NCBI GenBank assembly: GCA_003167255.1
Contig: PMTR01000038.1
Span: 1 to 50,531 of the forward strand
From: Bryobacterales bacterium
Lineage (GTDB): Bacteria; Acidobacteriota; Terriglobia; Bryobacterales; Bryobacteraceae
Length of the DNA: 50,531 nucleotides
Direction of reading: 5' to 3'
A program made the translations under genes and the position numbers. The notes beneath the pieces are model-generated. The model saw only the letters and a program-made list of their open reading frames with translations. It was not told where the DNA came from and searched no databases. Each line of letters begins with the position of its first letter. Positions within the stretch are counted from its first letter, which is position 1. Below are positions 1 through 8,873 of the stretch, piece after piece.

Positions 1-885
1 CATGAATTCTACTGACGAGTCATTCTTTTTGACGGGGCCGCCTACCGAGGCGCCGAACAGGTTGATCAGCAGTGGAGCGATGGGCAGGCCAGCCTTGTTG
101 TTGAAGAAGCTATTGGCCGCTGTTTCCGTGCCGCGCCGGTATTCGTAGAGCGAACCATGAAGATCGTTGGTGCCGGACTTGGTCATTAGCACGATATTGG
201 CGCCGGAGCCGCGGCCAACGTCCGCCCCGGCATTGGTGGTGGTGGTGCGAAACTCTTCCACGGAGTCCGGGGTCACGCGCAGCACGCTGGTGAAAGCCGC
301 GCGGGTCGTCTGCTGATTCACGTCCGCGCCGTCGAGGGTGATGTTGGACTGGTCCGACCGCCCGCCGTTGACGGCGCCGTTGCGGTCGTCGGAGCCGCCG
401 AAGTAGGCAACGCCGGGCTGGAAGGAGAGCAGGTTGGCCACGTTGCGGGCGAACGAGGGCAACTCGACGATGGCCGTCGCGGTGATGACGTTTCCGAGCG
501 ACGCATCCACCGTGTCGATTTGGGTGGCTGCGGATTCTACCGTAACCGATTCCACGGTGGGGCCGACCTTTTCAAAGGTCACCACCAGCGTGGCCGGCTG
601 GTTCACCAGAAGCTCAATTCTGGCGATGATCGCTTCCGCGAAGCCAGGCGCCTTGGCCGACAGCCTGTATGTGCCGGGTGTCAACTCATTCAGGGTGTAG
701 TGCCCCTGGGTGTCGGATACGGTAGAGCGTTGCGCCCCGGTTTGCGTGCTGGTGATCGCGATGGTGGCGTTTGGGACTACAGCGCCTGTAGGATCGACCA
801 CCGTGCCGGTGAGGCCAGACATTTGGCCAAACAGAGCCGTGGTGAGAAGCAATGCGAGTGTAAACACACCCAACACATGTTTCAT
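1..885 (-). CDS. TonB-dependent receptor, Oar-like, N-terminal part (3' end outside window)
   Basis: The 295 codons in the window run open to position 1, so the C-terminal barrel lies outside. The protein starts with a signal peptide (MKHVLGVFTLALLLTTALFG). A carboxypeptidase-regulatory-like beta-sandwich follows at about residues 22-105 (GTVVDPTGAVVPNA), then a plug-like region with NGGRSDQSNITLDG and an LMTKSGTNDLHGSLYEYRR stretch. This is the usual architecture of the giant acidobacterial outer-membrane receptors thought to import oligosaccharides or peptides. The ATG at 885 is preceded by an AAGGGG ribosome site. It lies downstream of a second receptor on the same strand, with a terminator-like hairpin between them. 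Function as a receptor follows from the family; the substrate is not visible, but the pectin genes nearby suggest a pectin fragment. Confidence 0.85.
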   Translation of the reverse strand, partial: MKHVLGVFTLALLLTTALFGQMSGLTGTVVDPTGAVVPNATIAITSTQTGAQRSTVSDTQGHYTLNELTPGTYRLSAKAPGFAEAIIARIELLVNQPATLVVTFEKVGPTVESVTVESAATQIDTVDASLGNVITATAIVELPSFARNVANLLSFQPGVAYFGGSDDRNGAVNGGRSDQSNITLDGADVNQQTTRAAFTSVLRVTPDSVEEFRTTTTNAGADVGRGSGANIVLMTKSGTNDLHGSLYEYRRGTETAANSFFNNKAGLPIAPLLINLFGASVGGPVKKNDSSVEFM

Positions 886-1062
886 ATGTACCCCTTTGTC
901 TAAATTGTGCTGAAAACCAACCAACAATTCCCGTTTGATCTTGGATATCACAAAGGGGATTGAGTGTCAAATGGGATTTTCTGAGGGGGAAGTTTGAATC
1001 TCCAGGGAATGCCCATGGCAAGGGGGGCATGGGAGGAGAAGGGACTGCTTCAAAAGGAAAGT

Positions 1063-1095
1063 GGGGCAGGCCTGGACATGGTCCAGTCCTGCCCC
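1063..1095 (-). terminator. Terminator-like hairpin after the large TonB receptor gene
   Basis: Arms GGGGCAGG (1063-1070) and CCTGCCCC (1088-1095) enclose a second stem CTGGAC/GTCCAG with an ATG loop. One mismatched pair separates the two stems. Read on the minus strand the hairpin is followed by a T-rich run (ACTTTCCTTTTG). It sits 14 bases past the stop codon at 1109, so it probably ends that transcript before the next receptor gene. Confidence 0.6.
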
Positions 1096-1108
1096 GTGGG
1101 GATGGGTT

Positions 1109-4100
1109 TTAGAACGTGAAGCGCGCGCCAATCTGGAGCGTACGGAAACGATTGGCGGTCGCCGTGATGGTACCGAACGCGACGTTCGACGCGGTGGTCG
1201 AAGGAGCCGCGAACACCGGGTGGTTGAGCGCGTTGAAGGCTTCCAGGCGAAGCTGCACGGAGACGCTCTCATGAATCACGAAACGCTTGGAGAGCGACGG
1301 ATCGAACTGGTTGATGCCGTCCGCCCGCGCGTTGCTGAACATGGTGGAGAACGTCCGCAGGTGATAGTTGAAGGTGTCGGTCGACTTGGTGTCGAAGACG
1401 GCTGTGTTAAAGGCCGGCACGCCAACCGCGCGGGGATTCACATCGAGCGGGCCGCCGAAGTAGACATAGTCGCCGGGGCTCGAAGAGCTGCCGTTGACGA
1501 ACATGATGGGAGCGCCGGTCTGGAAGGTATACACCGTATTCAAGAGCCAGCCGCCCAGCAGGGAGTTGAGAACGCCCGACTGGAGGTTGAGCGCCTGGCC
1601 CCGGCCGATGGGCAGTTGGTAGGTGGCGGCAAGCACGTAACGCTGGTTGCGGTCCTGCGCCGAAACGCGCTTCTCGGGAAGCGGATCGGAGGCGTTGAGC
1701 CAGGTCATGCGCTCCATCAGCTTCGCATAGACATAATTGAAGACGAAGTTCAGGCCGTGCGAGACGCGTTTTTCGAGTCGCGCGTTCAAACTCTCAAAGT
1801 TGGAGCTGCCGACGTTGAGGCTCTGCTCCAGCACGCCGCCCCCGCCGCTCCAGCCGCTGCCGCTATCGCCCACGGGGAATTCCGGGTACTTCGCCAGAAG
1901 CTGCGCCGGCGTGGTGCTGGCGGTGTTCTGGGTGGTTTGCAGGCCGGAGAACGGGTTGGTAGCGGTGCTGGTGAGGTAGCTCTGGTTGGCGTCGCGCGTG
2001 CCCAGCGTGCTGAGGATGGAGCGCGGCAGACCGTTGAGCTGAGTGAAATCAATGGGCAGGTGGATGGAGTGGTTGCCGATGTAATCGACTTCCAGCATCA
2101 GGTTGGGAGTGATGCTGTGCTGGATGCCGAAGTTCCAACGCATGGAATAAGGGCTCTTCACGTCGGGATTGATGAACGGGACGGCCTGTCCGGCGTAAGT
2201 CAGCAGCCCGAGCGAACTGCCGCTGGGCTGCAGGAAGCCGTTGGGGAAGGGATTGGCCAGCGAACTGGTGGCCAGAGGCGTCAGGAAGTTGTTGCTGGTG
2301 GCGGTGAGCGTGGTGCTCTGGCTGAAGCCTTCCTGATTGGTGAGCGGGCTGGTGGAATACTTGCCGTCGACGCCCATGGAGGCGATGGTGACGGGCGCCA
2401 CGAAGATGCCGAAGCCGGCGCGGACGACGGTTTTTTCGTGGAGCGCGCTGGGAGTCCAGGCCAGGCCCACGCGCGGGCTGAAGACGTGCGACTTGTTCTG
2501 GAAGACGGCCGTCTGTCCGGCGCCGGGGAAGGTCAGGCCGCCGAGCACGCTGAAAGCGCTGGCTGCAAGCTGGGTAATAGGGGCCTTGGTGTATGCCGCG
2601 GTGGCCGCGGCCGAAAGCGGATTGGTGGAGGAGGTATCGAAGCCATCGACCGTGCGGCCATACTTCTCGTTGTACGGAAAATCGTGTTCGAAACGAAGTC
2701 CCAGGTTGATGGTGAGGTTGCGCCTGGCGCGCCAATCGTCCTGCACGAAGCCGGCGCCGTAGTAGGAATACCACGAGGCGAACGTATTGAGGTCATAGCT
2801 GCCGCTGGTGGGAAGGCCGAGCAGGAAGGAGGCAAGATCCTGGCCCGTGGTGACGGTGGAGGAAGCGCTGGACGAGGCCTTGACCCAGCTATTGGCGGAG
2901 AACGAAATCGCGCCGGTGGAGTTGCCCGCGGTAGAAGTGCTGAGGCGGTACTGGCGGAAATCGACACCGGCCTTGATTGTGTGTTCACCCTTGATTCTCA
3001 TCCAGGAAGCGAACAACTGGTAGGACTGGGAAGGCAGCTTGTTGGCGCCGGTCGCGCCCAGGGCCTGGAGTCCGGTGGCGGTAGCAAAGGAAATGACCGG
3101 CATTTGCAGGTGGTTCGAGTCGCCCCCGAGGTAGTCTGGCAGGCCTACCGATGTCGGGTTGAAGCCGGCGCTGGGGACATCGTGGGCTTCGTTCATGCGT
3201 GTGAAGTTCAGACGGACATCCAGGATGTTGGTCGGGTTGACGGTGTAAACCTCATCCACGGACATGCCCCAGTTGTTGCGAAAGAGCAGCGAGCCTTCCG
3301 CCACATTGCCGAAGTAATTGTTCTTAAGCTGGTAGTAATCGGTGTGCCGGACATCGGCGAACAGGCGGCTCTTGTCGCTCATGTTGTAGTCGATGCGGCC
3401 CATTTCATTGCTGTAGTCGTCGATGGTGTTGGGAGAGCTGATGAAGTTGTTGATCACGGCACCGGGGACGGTGGGTTCCGGATAAAACTGCAGTAAGCTC
3501 TTGGCGATGGAGCTCATCTCCGGCGCGGGAATCAGATTGCCGGCAAGCGGTGTGCGGTTGATGGTGGTGCCGCTGAGCGTGGCGCTGAAGGGATCGGAGA
3601 TAGTGGGCAGGCCGGCGAAGTTGCCAGTGCGCATGGCGTCGGTGGGAACGGTGCCGGTGAAGGCGGTGGGCTGGCCGTCTTTGATGCCCTCCCAGGCGAA
3701 GAACCAGAACAGCTTGTTGCGCGTATCGATCACGTGGGGGACATAAAACGGCCCGCCGGCGGTGACGCCATATTGGTTGAAATGGGTGACGGGCCGCGGG
3801 GAACCGGCCTTGTTGAGGAAGAAATCATTGGCGGTGAGAGTGTTAGGCTGGTTGAACTCCCAGGCCGAACCGTGCAAGGTATTGGTGCCGCTCTTGGTGA
3901 TCTGGTTGAGCGTGCCGCCGGCGGTATGGCCGAAGGCGGCATCGGTATCGAAAGCCTTGACGCGGACTTCCTGCACGGCGTCCTGAGGCGGGCTGAAAGC
4001 CAGGCGGCCGTCCCAGGTGGCGTCGGGCGAACCATTGATGAGCAGCTCGCTGGTTTGGGTGTACGCTCCGGCGATGGTCCATCCGGCGGCCCCGCCGCTA

Positions 4101-4615
4101 TCGAAAGGATGGACGAGCGTGGGCTGGGCATAGCCGATAACGCCGATGGACAGGCCCGCGGCCATCATAGGAGTGCGGCCATTAATGGGCAGTTCTTCCA
4201 CTTCCTTGGTGGTCACGGCCTGCCCGACGGTGGCGCTTTCGGTGTTGACCATGGAGGCATCGGCGGTCACTTCCACGGACTGGCTGACATCGCCGACGGC
4301 GAGCTTGATGTCGATCACCGGATGGTCGCCGGCGCCGACGTGCACTCCCTTGCGCAGGGCTTCCTTAAAGCCGGCGGCCTCCACAGCGATATCGTAATCG
4401 CCGGGGAGCAGGAAAGGAGCGGTGTACTGGCCGGCGGAATCGGAAACGGTGGGGATCCTGGTGCCGGTGTGTTCTTCAGTGACCGTCACTTTGGCCGCCG
4501 GGATGGACGCGCCGGTAGGATCGGTTACCGAGCCACTGATGGTGCCGCGAAATTCCTGAGCGAAGAGCGCGGCGGGAATGAACAACGCGAGAAGCGAGAT
4601 CGACCTGAATTTCAT
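1109..4615 (-). CDS. TonB-dependent receptor, Oar-like, complete
   Basis: Protein of 1,168 residues with a signal peptide (MKFRSISLLALFIPAALFAQ) and a carboxypeptidase-regulatory-like domain at about 22-105 (GSVTDPTGASIPAAKVTV). A plug region with an NQITKSGTNTLHGSAWEF stretch follows, then a very long beta-barrel ending in the aromatic-terminated strand LQIGARFTF, as expected of an outer-membrane protein. The ATG at 4615 is chosen because AGGAG lies six bases upstream; a TTG two codons earlier is in frame but poorly placed. It follows the GH28 gene on the same strand after 140 bases that contain a repeat element. Context suggests uptake of pectin oligosaccharides; this is inference, as the family also takes up other large substrates. 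Confidence 0.9.
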   Translation of the reverse strand: MKFRSISLLALFIPAALFAQEFRGTISGSVTDPTGASIPAAKVTVTEEHTGTRIPTVSDSAGQYTAPFLLPGDYDIAVEAAGFKEALRKGVHVGAGDHPVIDIKLAVGDVSQSVEVTADASMVNTESATVGQAVTTKEVEELPINGRTPMMAAGLSIGVIGYAQPTLVHPFDSGGAAGWTIAGAYTQTSELLINGSPDATWDGRLAFSPPQDAVQEVRVKAFDTDAAFGHTAGGTLNQITKSGTNTLHGSAWEFNQPNTLTANDFFLNKAGSPRPVTHFNQYGVTAGGPFYVPHVIDTRNKLFWFFAWEGIKDGQPTAFTGTVPTDAMRTGNFAGLPTISDPFSATLSGTTINRTPLAGNLIPAPEMSSIAKSLLQFYPEPTVPGAVINNFISSPNTIDDYSNEMGRIDYNMSDKSRLFADVRHTDYYQLKNNYFGNVAEGSLLFRNNWGMSVDEVYTVNPTNILDVRLNFTRMNEAHDVPSAGFNPTSVGLPDYLGGDSNHLQMPVISFATATGLQALGATGANKLPSQSYQLFASWMRIKGEHTIKAGVDFRQYRLSTSTAGNSTGAISFSANSWVKASSSASSTVTTGQDLASFLLGLPTSGSYDLNTFASWYSYYGAGFVQDDWRARRNLTINLGLRFEHDFPYNEKYGRTVDGFDTSSTNPLSAAATAAYTKAPITQLAASAFSVLGGLTFPGAGQTAVFQNKSHVFSPRVGLAWTPSALHEKTVVRAGFGIFVAPVTIASMGVDGKYSTSPLTNQEGFSQSTTLTATSNNFLTPLATSSLANPFPNGFLQPSGSSLGLLTYAGQAVPFINPDVKSPYSMRWNFGIQHSITPNLMLEVDYIGNHSIHLPIDFTQLNGLPRSILSTLGTRDANQSYLTSTATNPFSGLQTTQNTASTTPAQLLAKYPEFPVGDSGSGWSGGGGVLEQSLNVGSSNFESLNARLEKRVSHGLNFVFNYVYAKLMERMTWLNASDPLPEKRVSAQDRNQRYVLAATYQLPIGRGQALNLQSGVLNSLLGGWLLNTVYTFQTGAPIMFVNGSSSSPGDYVYFGGPLDVNPRAVGVPAFNTAVFDTKSTDTFNYHLRTFSTMFSNARADGINQFDPSLSKRFVIHESVSVQLRLEAFNALNHPVFAAPSTTASNVAFGTITATANRFRTLQIGARFTF

Positions 4616-4652
4616 AAACAACTCCTGAAATGCGTTAAGAGTTCGAATTTGG

Positions 4653-4726
4653 GCCGCCGATAAACACAGATCGACGCGGATCTATCGCTGGTTTTCAATC
4701 TGCGTTTATCTGCGTTCATCGGCGGC
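4653..4726. repeat. 74-bp palindromic interspersed repeat, copy 1
   Basis: The element begins GCCGCCGAT and ends ATCGGCGGC, with imperfect inner arms containing 'GATAAACACAGAT' and 'ATCTGCGTTTATCTGCG'. A second element of the same length and nearly the same right arm lies at 34514-34587. It fills the gap between the GH28 stop and the TonB receptor start. Dispersed non-coding palindromes of this type are common in Acidobacteriota. Confidence 0.75.
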
Positions 4727-4755
4727 CAACTCATCTTCATCAACTTGTAAAGCCC

Positions 4756-6183
4756 CTACTTCGACGGCATCGGCACGAACTTTCCGGTGCATGCGTGCGG
4801 GGCTCCTTTGCCCGAGATTTTTGATACGGAGACATCTTCGCCGGCGGGAAGAAAATTCACCTGGCCAGGGCCCAAGGTGAGATCCGCAAAATGCGCAGAA
4901 ACCTTTATATCACCGGGCTGGTTGAGAGTAACGTTATCAAACGTTATCCCCAAGCGGTGTTTTTGGTCGAAGCCATCGAGGGTGATCTTGCCGGAGCCCT
5001 CGACGCGGATGTTGCGGAGGGTAATTGCTGTGAAAACGGGTAGCTTGTCGTGAGTGGGCCCGGTGGCGGCGGAATAATTGGAATCCATATAAACAGGATT
5101 CTTAGTGTCGCGGATGCAGACGTCTTCGTAGGCTACGTCGTGCACCAGGCCGCCGCGGGTGGAATTGGATTTGATGCGGATGCCGTTATCGGCGCCATCG
5201 ATGGAAAGGTCGGTGACCAGGATCGAGCTCGCGCCGCCATCGGTCTCGCTGCCGATGGACATGCCGTGGCCGGTATAGAAATGGTTGTGCGAGACGGTCA
5301 TGTGGGTGGTGGGCCCGGGGGCGCCGGCCTTGATGGCAACCTGGTCGTCGCCGGTGTGGATGAAGCAGTGGGTGATGGTGACGTTGGTGGAATTCCCGGG
5401 GTCGATGCCATCGGTATTGCGGGCGGTCTTGGGGGTGTCGATGACGACGCCCCAGGCAGTGAAGCCGTTGCCGCCGCTGTAGGAGACGTGGAAGTTGGGT
5501 GAATTCTTCAGGGTGATGCGGTAGAGGGTGAAGTTATCGGCGTGGGACAGGACCAGGATGCGGGGGCAGTTTTGGTTTTCGTTCTTGACCTTGGCTTCCT
5601 GGGCGAGGTCCCACCAGGAAACCTTCTGGCCGGTGAGCGAGTCGCCGCCGCGGCCGTCGATAACGCCATCGCCCATGACGGCGGCGCCGGAGACGCGATC
5701 GCCCGCGATCAAAGGTTTGCAGCCGTGGCCGGTTTTATTGACGATGCCGCACGAGCCGGGCGTGACATCGTAATCGCGGGGATTGCGGGAGCCGTAGAGG
5801 ATGGTCTTGGCGCCGATGAGGAGAGTGACGCCGGCGCGCAACTGGAGAGGGCCGGAGAGAAACGCGGCGGAGGCGGCATCGGCTTTGAGTTCGACGGCTT
5901 GGCCGGCGGGGCAATGGTCGAGAGCTGCCTGGATGCGGGCAGTGTCGGGTCGGGCTTCGTCCGCGGCGGAAAGTTCGACCGGCAACTGGGCGGTGAGCGA
6001 CTCGCAGGAGGGAGGGATGACGGGTTCGGTAACCGTGCGGGTGTCCTGCGCGTAGGAGCTAAGAACGGCCAAAATCAATCCACCGCAGAGACGCAGAGAC
6101 GCAGAGAAAACCGAGAAAGACTTAGATCTTGGTTTTCTCTGCGTCTCCGCGTCTCTGCGGTGAATGGAATTTTGAGTTTTCAT
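4756..6183 (-). CDS. GH28 polygalacturonase-family enzyme, secreted
   Basis: Protein of 475 residues that should hydrolyse alpha-1,4-galacturonosyl links in pectin outside the cytoplasm. GH28 landmarks are all present on a right-handed beta-helix: NTDGIDPGN, HTGDDQVAIKAG with the Asp pair, GHGMSIGSE and the RIKSN motif. The start ATG at 6183 overlaps the upstream uxaE stop as ATGA, implying translational coupling. An unusual point is that residues 8-35 are encoded by a palindromic repeat (6081-6162), so the basic, polar start precedes a hydrophobic signal-like stretch (LILAVLSSYAQ). No other in-frame ATG lies between the repeat and the signal core, so the repeat appears to be translated. Confidence 0.88.
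   Translation of the reverse strand: MKTQNSIHRRDAETQRKPRSKSFSVFSASLRLCGGLILAVLSSYAQDTRTVTEPVIPPSCESLTAQLPVELSAADEARPDTARIQAALDHCPAGQAVELKADAASAAFLSGPLQLRAGVTLLIGAKTILYGSRNPRDYDVTPGSCGIVNKTGHGCKPLIAGDRVSGAAVMGDGVIDGRGGDSLTGQKVSWWDLAQEAKVKNENQNCPRILVLSHADNFTLYRITLKNSPNFHVSYSGGNGFTAWGVVIDTPKTARNTDGIDPGNSTNVTITHCFIHTGDDQVAIKAGAPGPTTHMTVSHNHFYTGHGMSIGSETDGGASSILVTDLSIDGADNGIRIKSNSTRGGLVHDVAYEDVCIRDTKNPVYMDSNYSAATGPTHDKLPVFTAITLRNIRVEGSGKITLDGFDQKHRLGITFDNVTLNQPGDIKVSAHFADLTLGPGQVNFLPAGEDVSVSKISGKGAPHACTGKFVPMPSK
6081..6162. repeat. Palindromic repeat inside the 5' end of the GH28 gene
   Basis: Two 32-base arms (6081-6112 and 6131-6162) are reverse complements with a single mismatch and an 18-base loop. 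The arms have the widespread 'CCGCAGAGACGCGGAGACGCAGAG' style of unit (six- to seven-base periodicity of GACGC/AGAGA). The element lies wholly inside the coding frame of the GH28 gene and supplies its HRRDAETQR-type N-terminal residues. Confidence 0.85.
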
Positions 6184-7388
6184 GCCCGCAGGAACAACGG
6201 CTCGATGTGGCGGGCGAAGAGGTTTTCGGTCACGTTGCGGGAGATGGATTCTTCGCAGGCGTCGAGCATTTTGGTATAACGGTCCCCCATGTGGGCGGCG
6301 ACCTTGTAGCCAACGTGCAGCAACTGCCGTACGTGCTTGTTGAAAAGAGGATTGCTTTGGTCGTGACGGAGGGCGCCGGCATACTGCTCGGCGGTCCAGC
6401 GGTCTACTTCCTGCGGGGCGGGCAGGCGGGCGGGGTCGATATCGATGACGGCGGCGTAAGGAGCGCAGAGGTCGTCGCGGTGGGCGAAGGCTTCGGCGTA
6501 AATCTCCTTGGCCAGCGTGAGGCCGTCGGGGCCGGCTTCGGCGAGACCGATCAGCTCTTCGAGCCAGGTAGTGCCGGCGGTCTTGAGATGGATGCCGGCG
6601 CCGGTGCGGCGGATCGCGCGGCGCATGGGTTCGTAGATGGAGAATTTGTCGGAGCCGGAATGAACGCTGAGCTTGAGATTGGACGGAAGGTGGTAGGCCT
6701 GAATGGCGTGGGCGATGACATCCAGATCGGCGGAGAATTCCTTTTCGAACTGGGGAACGTCGCCGACGTAATCGACGCCCTTATTAAAGCGGCCGGTGAA
6801 CTTGGGAGCGATGGTCTGGATGGGGATGGCTTCATCGGCGATGGCGGCGAGGATGAGGAGGAGTTCTTCGGGAGTCTGGGGAGAATCGGTTTCGTCCATG
6901 GAGACTTCGGTGACGAAAGTGGCGGGGTCTTTGCGGCCGGCGATGTTGCGGTAGATGCGGCCGGCTTCCTGAACGGCAAAGAGGTACTTGGCGGCGGCGG
7001 CGCGGGCCTGGGGGGAGAATTCGGGGTGGCGGCGGAGGAAATCGTCAACCGACGCAGGGTCGGCGGGGCGGCCGATGAAGTCGGCGACATCGAGGGTGAA
7101 GAAGTCGCAGGGGTCGAGAAAGCGGCCGACGGTATCATTGTTAATATGATCGGCGTCGAGGTAGTAGGAATACGGCCACTGGAGGGCGCGGACGGCGGCA
7201 TCGGCCGCGGCGCGGGCGCCAGAGGGCTCTGAGCCGACTATCTTATGCTCCCGATTAGACTTGTTCCAAACAGGGACGATCGTCACGCCCAGTTGGGCAG
7301 CATGTACACAGGCAGCCAATTGAGGCCTGGCCTGATGGGCAAACCGATCACCGACACCAATTGAGTACTTTTCCAGAGATTTCGGCAC
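6180..7388 (-). CDS. uxaE: Tagaturonate epimerase family protein (UxaE-like)
   Basis: Protein of 402 residues matching the UxaE family, which converts D-tagaturonate to D-fructuronate in the galacturonate route. Characteristic stretches are KYSIGVGDRFAHQ at the N-terminus, VPVWNKSNREH, YYLDADHINNDTV, SVHSGSDKFSIYEP and HLKTAGTTWLEE; their conserved His, Asp and Glu residues suit a metal-dependent epimerase. The start is GTG at 7388 with an AGGA site upstream. Its stop overlaps the start of the GH28 gene (ATGA). The divergent gene across a 198-base gap is a uronate isomerase-like protein that would supply tagaturonate. No export signal is seen, so it should be cytoplasmic. Confidence 0.85.
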   Translation of the reverse strand: MPKSLEKYSIGVGDRFAHQARPQLAACVHAAQLGVTIVPVWNKSNREHKIVGSEPSGARAAADAAVRALQWPYSYYLDADHINNDTVGRFLDPCDFFTLDVADFIGRPADPASVDDFLRRHPEFSPQARAAAAKYLFAVQEAGRIYRNIAGRKDPATFVTEVSMDETDSPQTPEELLLILAAIADEAIPIQTIAPKFTGRFNKGVDYVGDVPQFEKEFSADLDVIAHAIQAYHLPSNLKLSVHSGSDKFSIYEPMRRAIRRTGAGIHLKTAGTTWLEELIGLAEAGPDGLTLAKEIYAEAFAHRDDLCAPYAAVIDIDPARLPAPQEVDRWTAEQYAGALRHDQSNPLFNKHVRQLLHVGYKVAAHMGDRYTKMLDACEESISRNVTENLFARHIEPLFLRA

Positions 7389-7586
7389 TACTTGGTCCTA
7401 ACCTCACTATTACCAACTCGTGACACCACTATAAGTGGGTGCACAGTACGCGTCAACCACGAATTCCTGAAGGAAAGGTTTAGAAAAACTAAAGGCTGGC
7501 GGGTCGCATCATTCAGTCTGGCTCAAACCATCCTTTAGCGAATCCGGTTTGACATAAGATGGGTAGGATAAGGATTCTAAGAATAA
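7389..7586. promoter_or_regulatory. Divergent control region between uxaE and the uronate isomerase-like gene
   Basis: This AT-richer 198-base gap must hold promoters for both directions. On the plus strand a TTGACA box at 7549-7554 lies 32 bases before the ATG at 7587, with weak -10 candidates in the GATAAGGATTCTAAGAAT stretch. Two imperfect dyads nearer the uxaE side (TTGGT...ACCAA at about 7392-7416, and CACCACT-ATA-AGTGGGTG at about 7424-7441) could bind a uronate-responsive regulator. None of this is proven by the sequence alone. Confidence 0.4.
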
Positions 7587-8873
7587 ATGCAAACGGCAAC
7601 AGTTGACCAGGCCGCCGGGTCGCGCGCACTGGCTGCCAGCCAGATTGGCGCGGCAGTGGAGCACGAACTCCAGGCGGCACAATTTATAGACATCCATACG
7701 CACTTGTATATGCCCTCGCTAGGCCCGGTAGGGCTGTGGGGCATCGACAACCTGGTGACGTACCACTATCTGGAAGCGGAGCTGTTCCGTTCCTCGACCA
7801 TCCAGCCGACCGCATACTGGCAGCTTTCGCAGCAGGAAAAGGCAGACGCCATCTGGAAGGCGCTCTTCGTGGAGAACGCGCCGCTATCGGAAGCAACCCG
7901 CGGTGTGATCGCCGTGCTGCAGGCGTTCGGGCTGCCGACGGAGAGCGCGGATCTGCGTGAGGCGCGCGCGTTCTTCGCGGCGCAGAAGCTGCCCGCGCAC
8001 ATCCGCCACGTCTTCAAGCTGGCAGGCATGAGCGAAGCGGTGATGACGAACGATCCGCTGGATCCTTCGGAAGCGCCCGAGTGGCTGAAAGGGGCGGAGC
8101 TGGACCCGCTGTTTCACCCGGTGCTGCGCCTCGACCGCATCCTGAACAAGTGGGCGGAGCACTGGCAGATCCTGGCGGCGCAAGGCTACCAGGTGGACGC
8201 GCAGGCAACCGGTAAATCGACTGCCGAGGTGCGGCGGTTCCTGGCGGACTGGCATAAGCGGATGAAGCCGGTGTACATGGCGGTCTCGCTGCCGGACACG
8301 TTCCAGTTTCCGGAGCATTCGGTGCGCGGCCGGTTGTTGGCGGAAGCGGTGTTGCCGGCGTGCCGCGAGTTCGGGATTCCGCTCTCCCTGATGATCGGCG
8401 TGCGGTACCTGGTGAACCCGGCACTGAAGCTGGCGGGCGATGCGTTGGGCAAGGCGGATCTGCGGACCGTGGAATACCTGGCGCGGGAGTATCCGGAGAA
8501 CCGGTTCCTGATCAGCGTGCTGAGCCGCGAGAACCAGCATGAGCTGTGCGTCTACGCGCGGAAGTTCGCGAACCTGATGCCGTTCGGCTGCTGGTGGTTC
8601 CTCAACAACCCGTCGATTGTGGAAGAGATGACGCGGGAACGGCTGGAGATGCTGGGGACAAGCTTCATCCCGCAGCATTCCGACGCGCGGATTCTGGAGC
8701 AGGTGATCTACAAGTGGCGCAACACGCGGCGGACCATGGCGCCGATCCTGACGAACGCCTACCGGCTGCTGGCCGAAGACGGGCGCGGGGTGACGCGGAC
8801 GGACATCCAGCGGGACGTGGCACGGCTATTCCGCGGAAACTTCGAGCGGTTCACGGGGCTGAAGAAGCAATGA
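7587..8873 (+). CDS. Uronate isomerase-like protein (UxaC family, divergent)
   Basis: Protein of 428 residues with amidohydrolase-superfamily features: an early FIDIHTHLYMP metal-binding motif (HxH), an internal helical region (residues about 70-200) and later MIGVRYLVNP and LISVLSRENQHE stretches. Uronate isomerases interconvert galacturonate with tagaturonate, and glucuronate with fructuronate. The similarity to classical UxaC is distant, so the substrate is inferred mainly from the neighbouring uxaE and two GH28 genes. The ATG at 7587 follows an AAGGA-like site. The stop overlaps the start of the downstream GH28 gene as ATGA, forming a two-gene operon. Cytoplasmic by absence of a signal peptide. 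Confidence 0.72.
   Translation: MQTATVDQAAGSRALAASQIGAAVEHELQAAQFIDIHTHLYMPSLGPVGLWGIDNLVTYHYLEAELFRSSTIQPTAYWQLSQQEKADAIWKALFVENAPLSEATRGVIAVLQAFGLPTESADLREARAFFAAQKLPAHIRHVFKLAGMSEAVMTNDPLDPSEAPEWLKGAELDPLFHPVLRLDRILNKWAEHWQILAAQGYQVDAQATGKSTAEVRRFLADWHKRMKPVYMAVSLPDTFQFPEHSVRGRLLAEAVLPACREFGIPLSLMIGVRYLVNPALKLAGDALGKADLRTVEYLAREYPENRFLISVLSRENQHELCVYARKFANLMPFGCWWFLNNPSIVEEMTRERLEMLGTSFIPQHSDARILEQVIYKWRNTRRTMAPILTNAYRLLAEDGRGVTRTDIQRDVARLFRGNFERFTGLKKQ

Noticed and set aside
1061-3496. Long plus-strand reading frame opposite the TonB receptor
   Set aside because: It mirrors the codon structure of the minus-strand receptor, has no family features, and is what a high-GC gene leaves on its complement.
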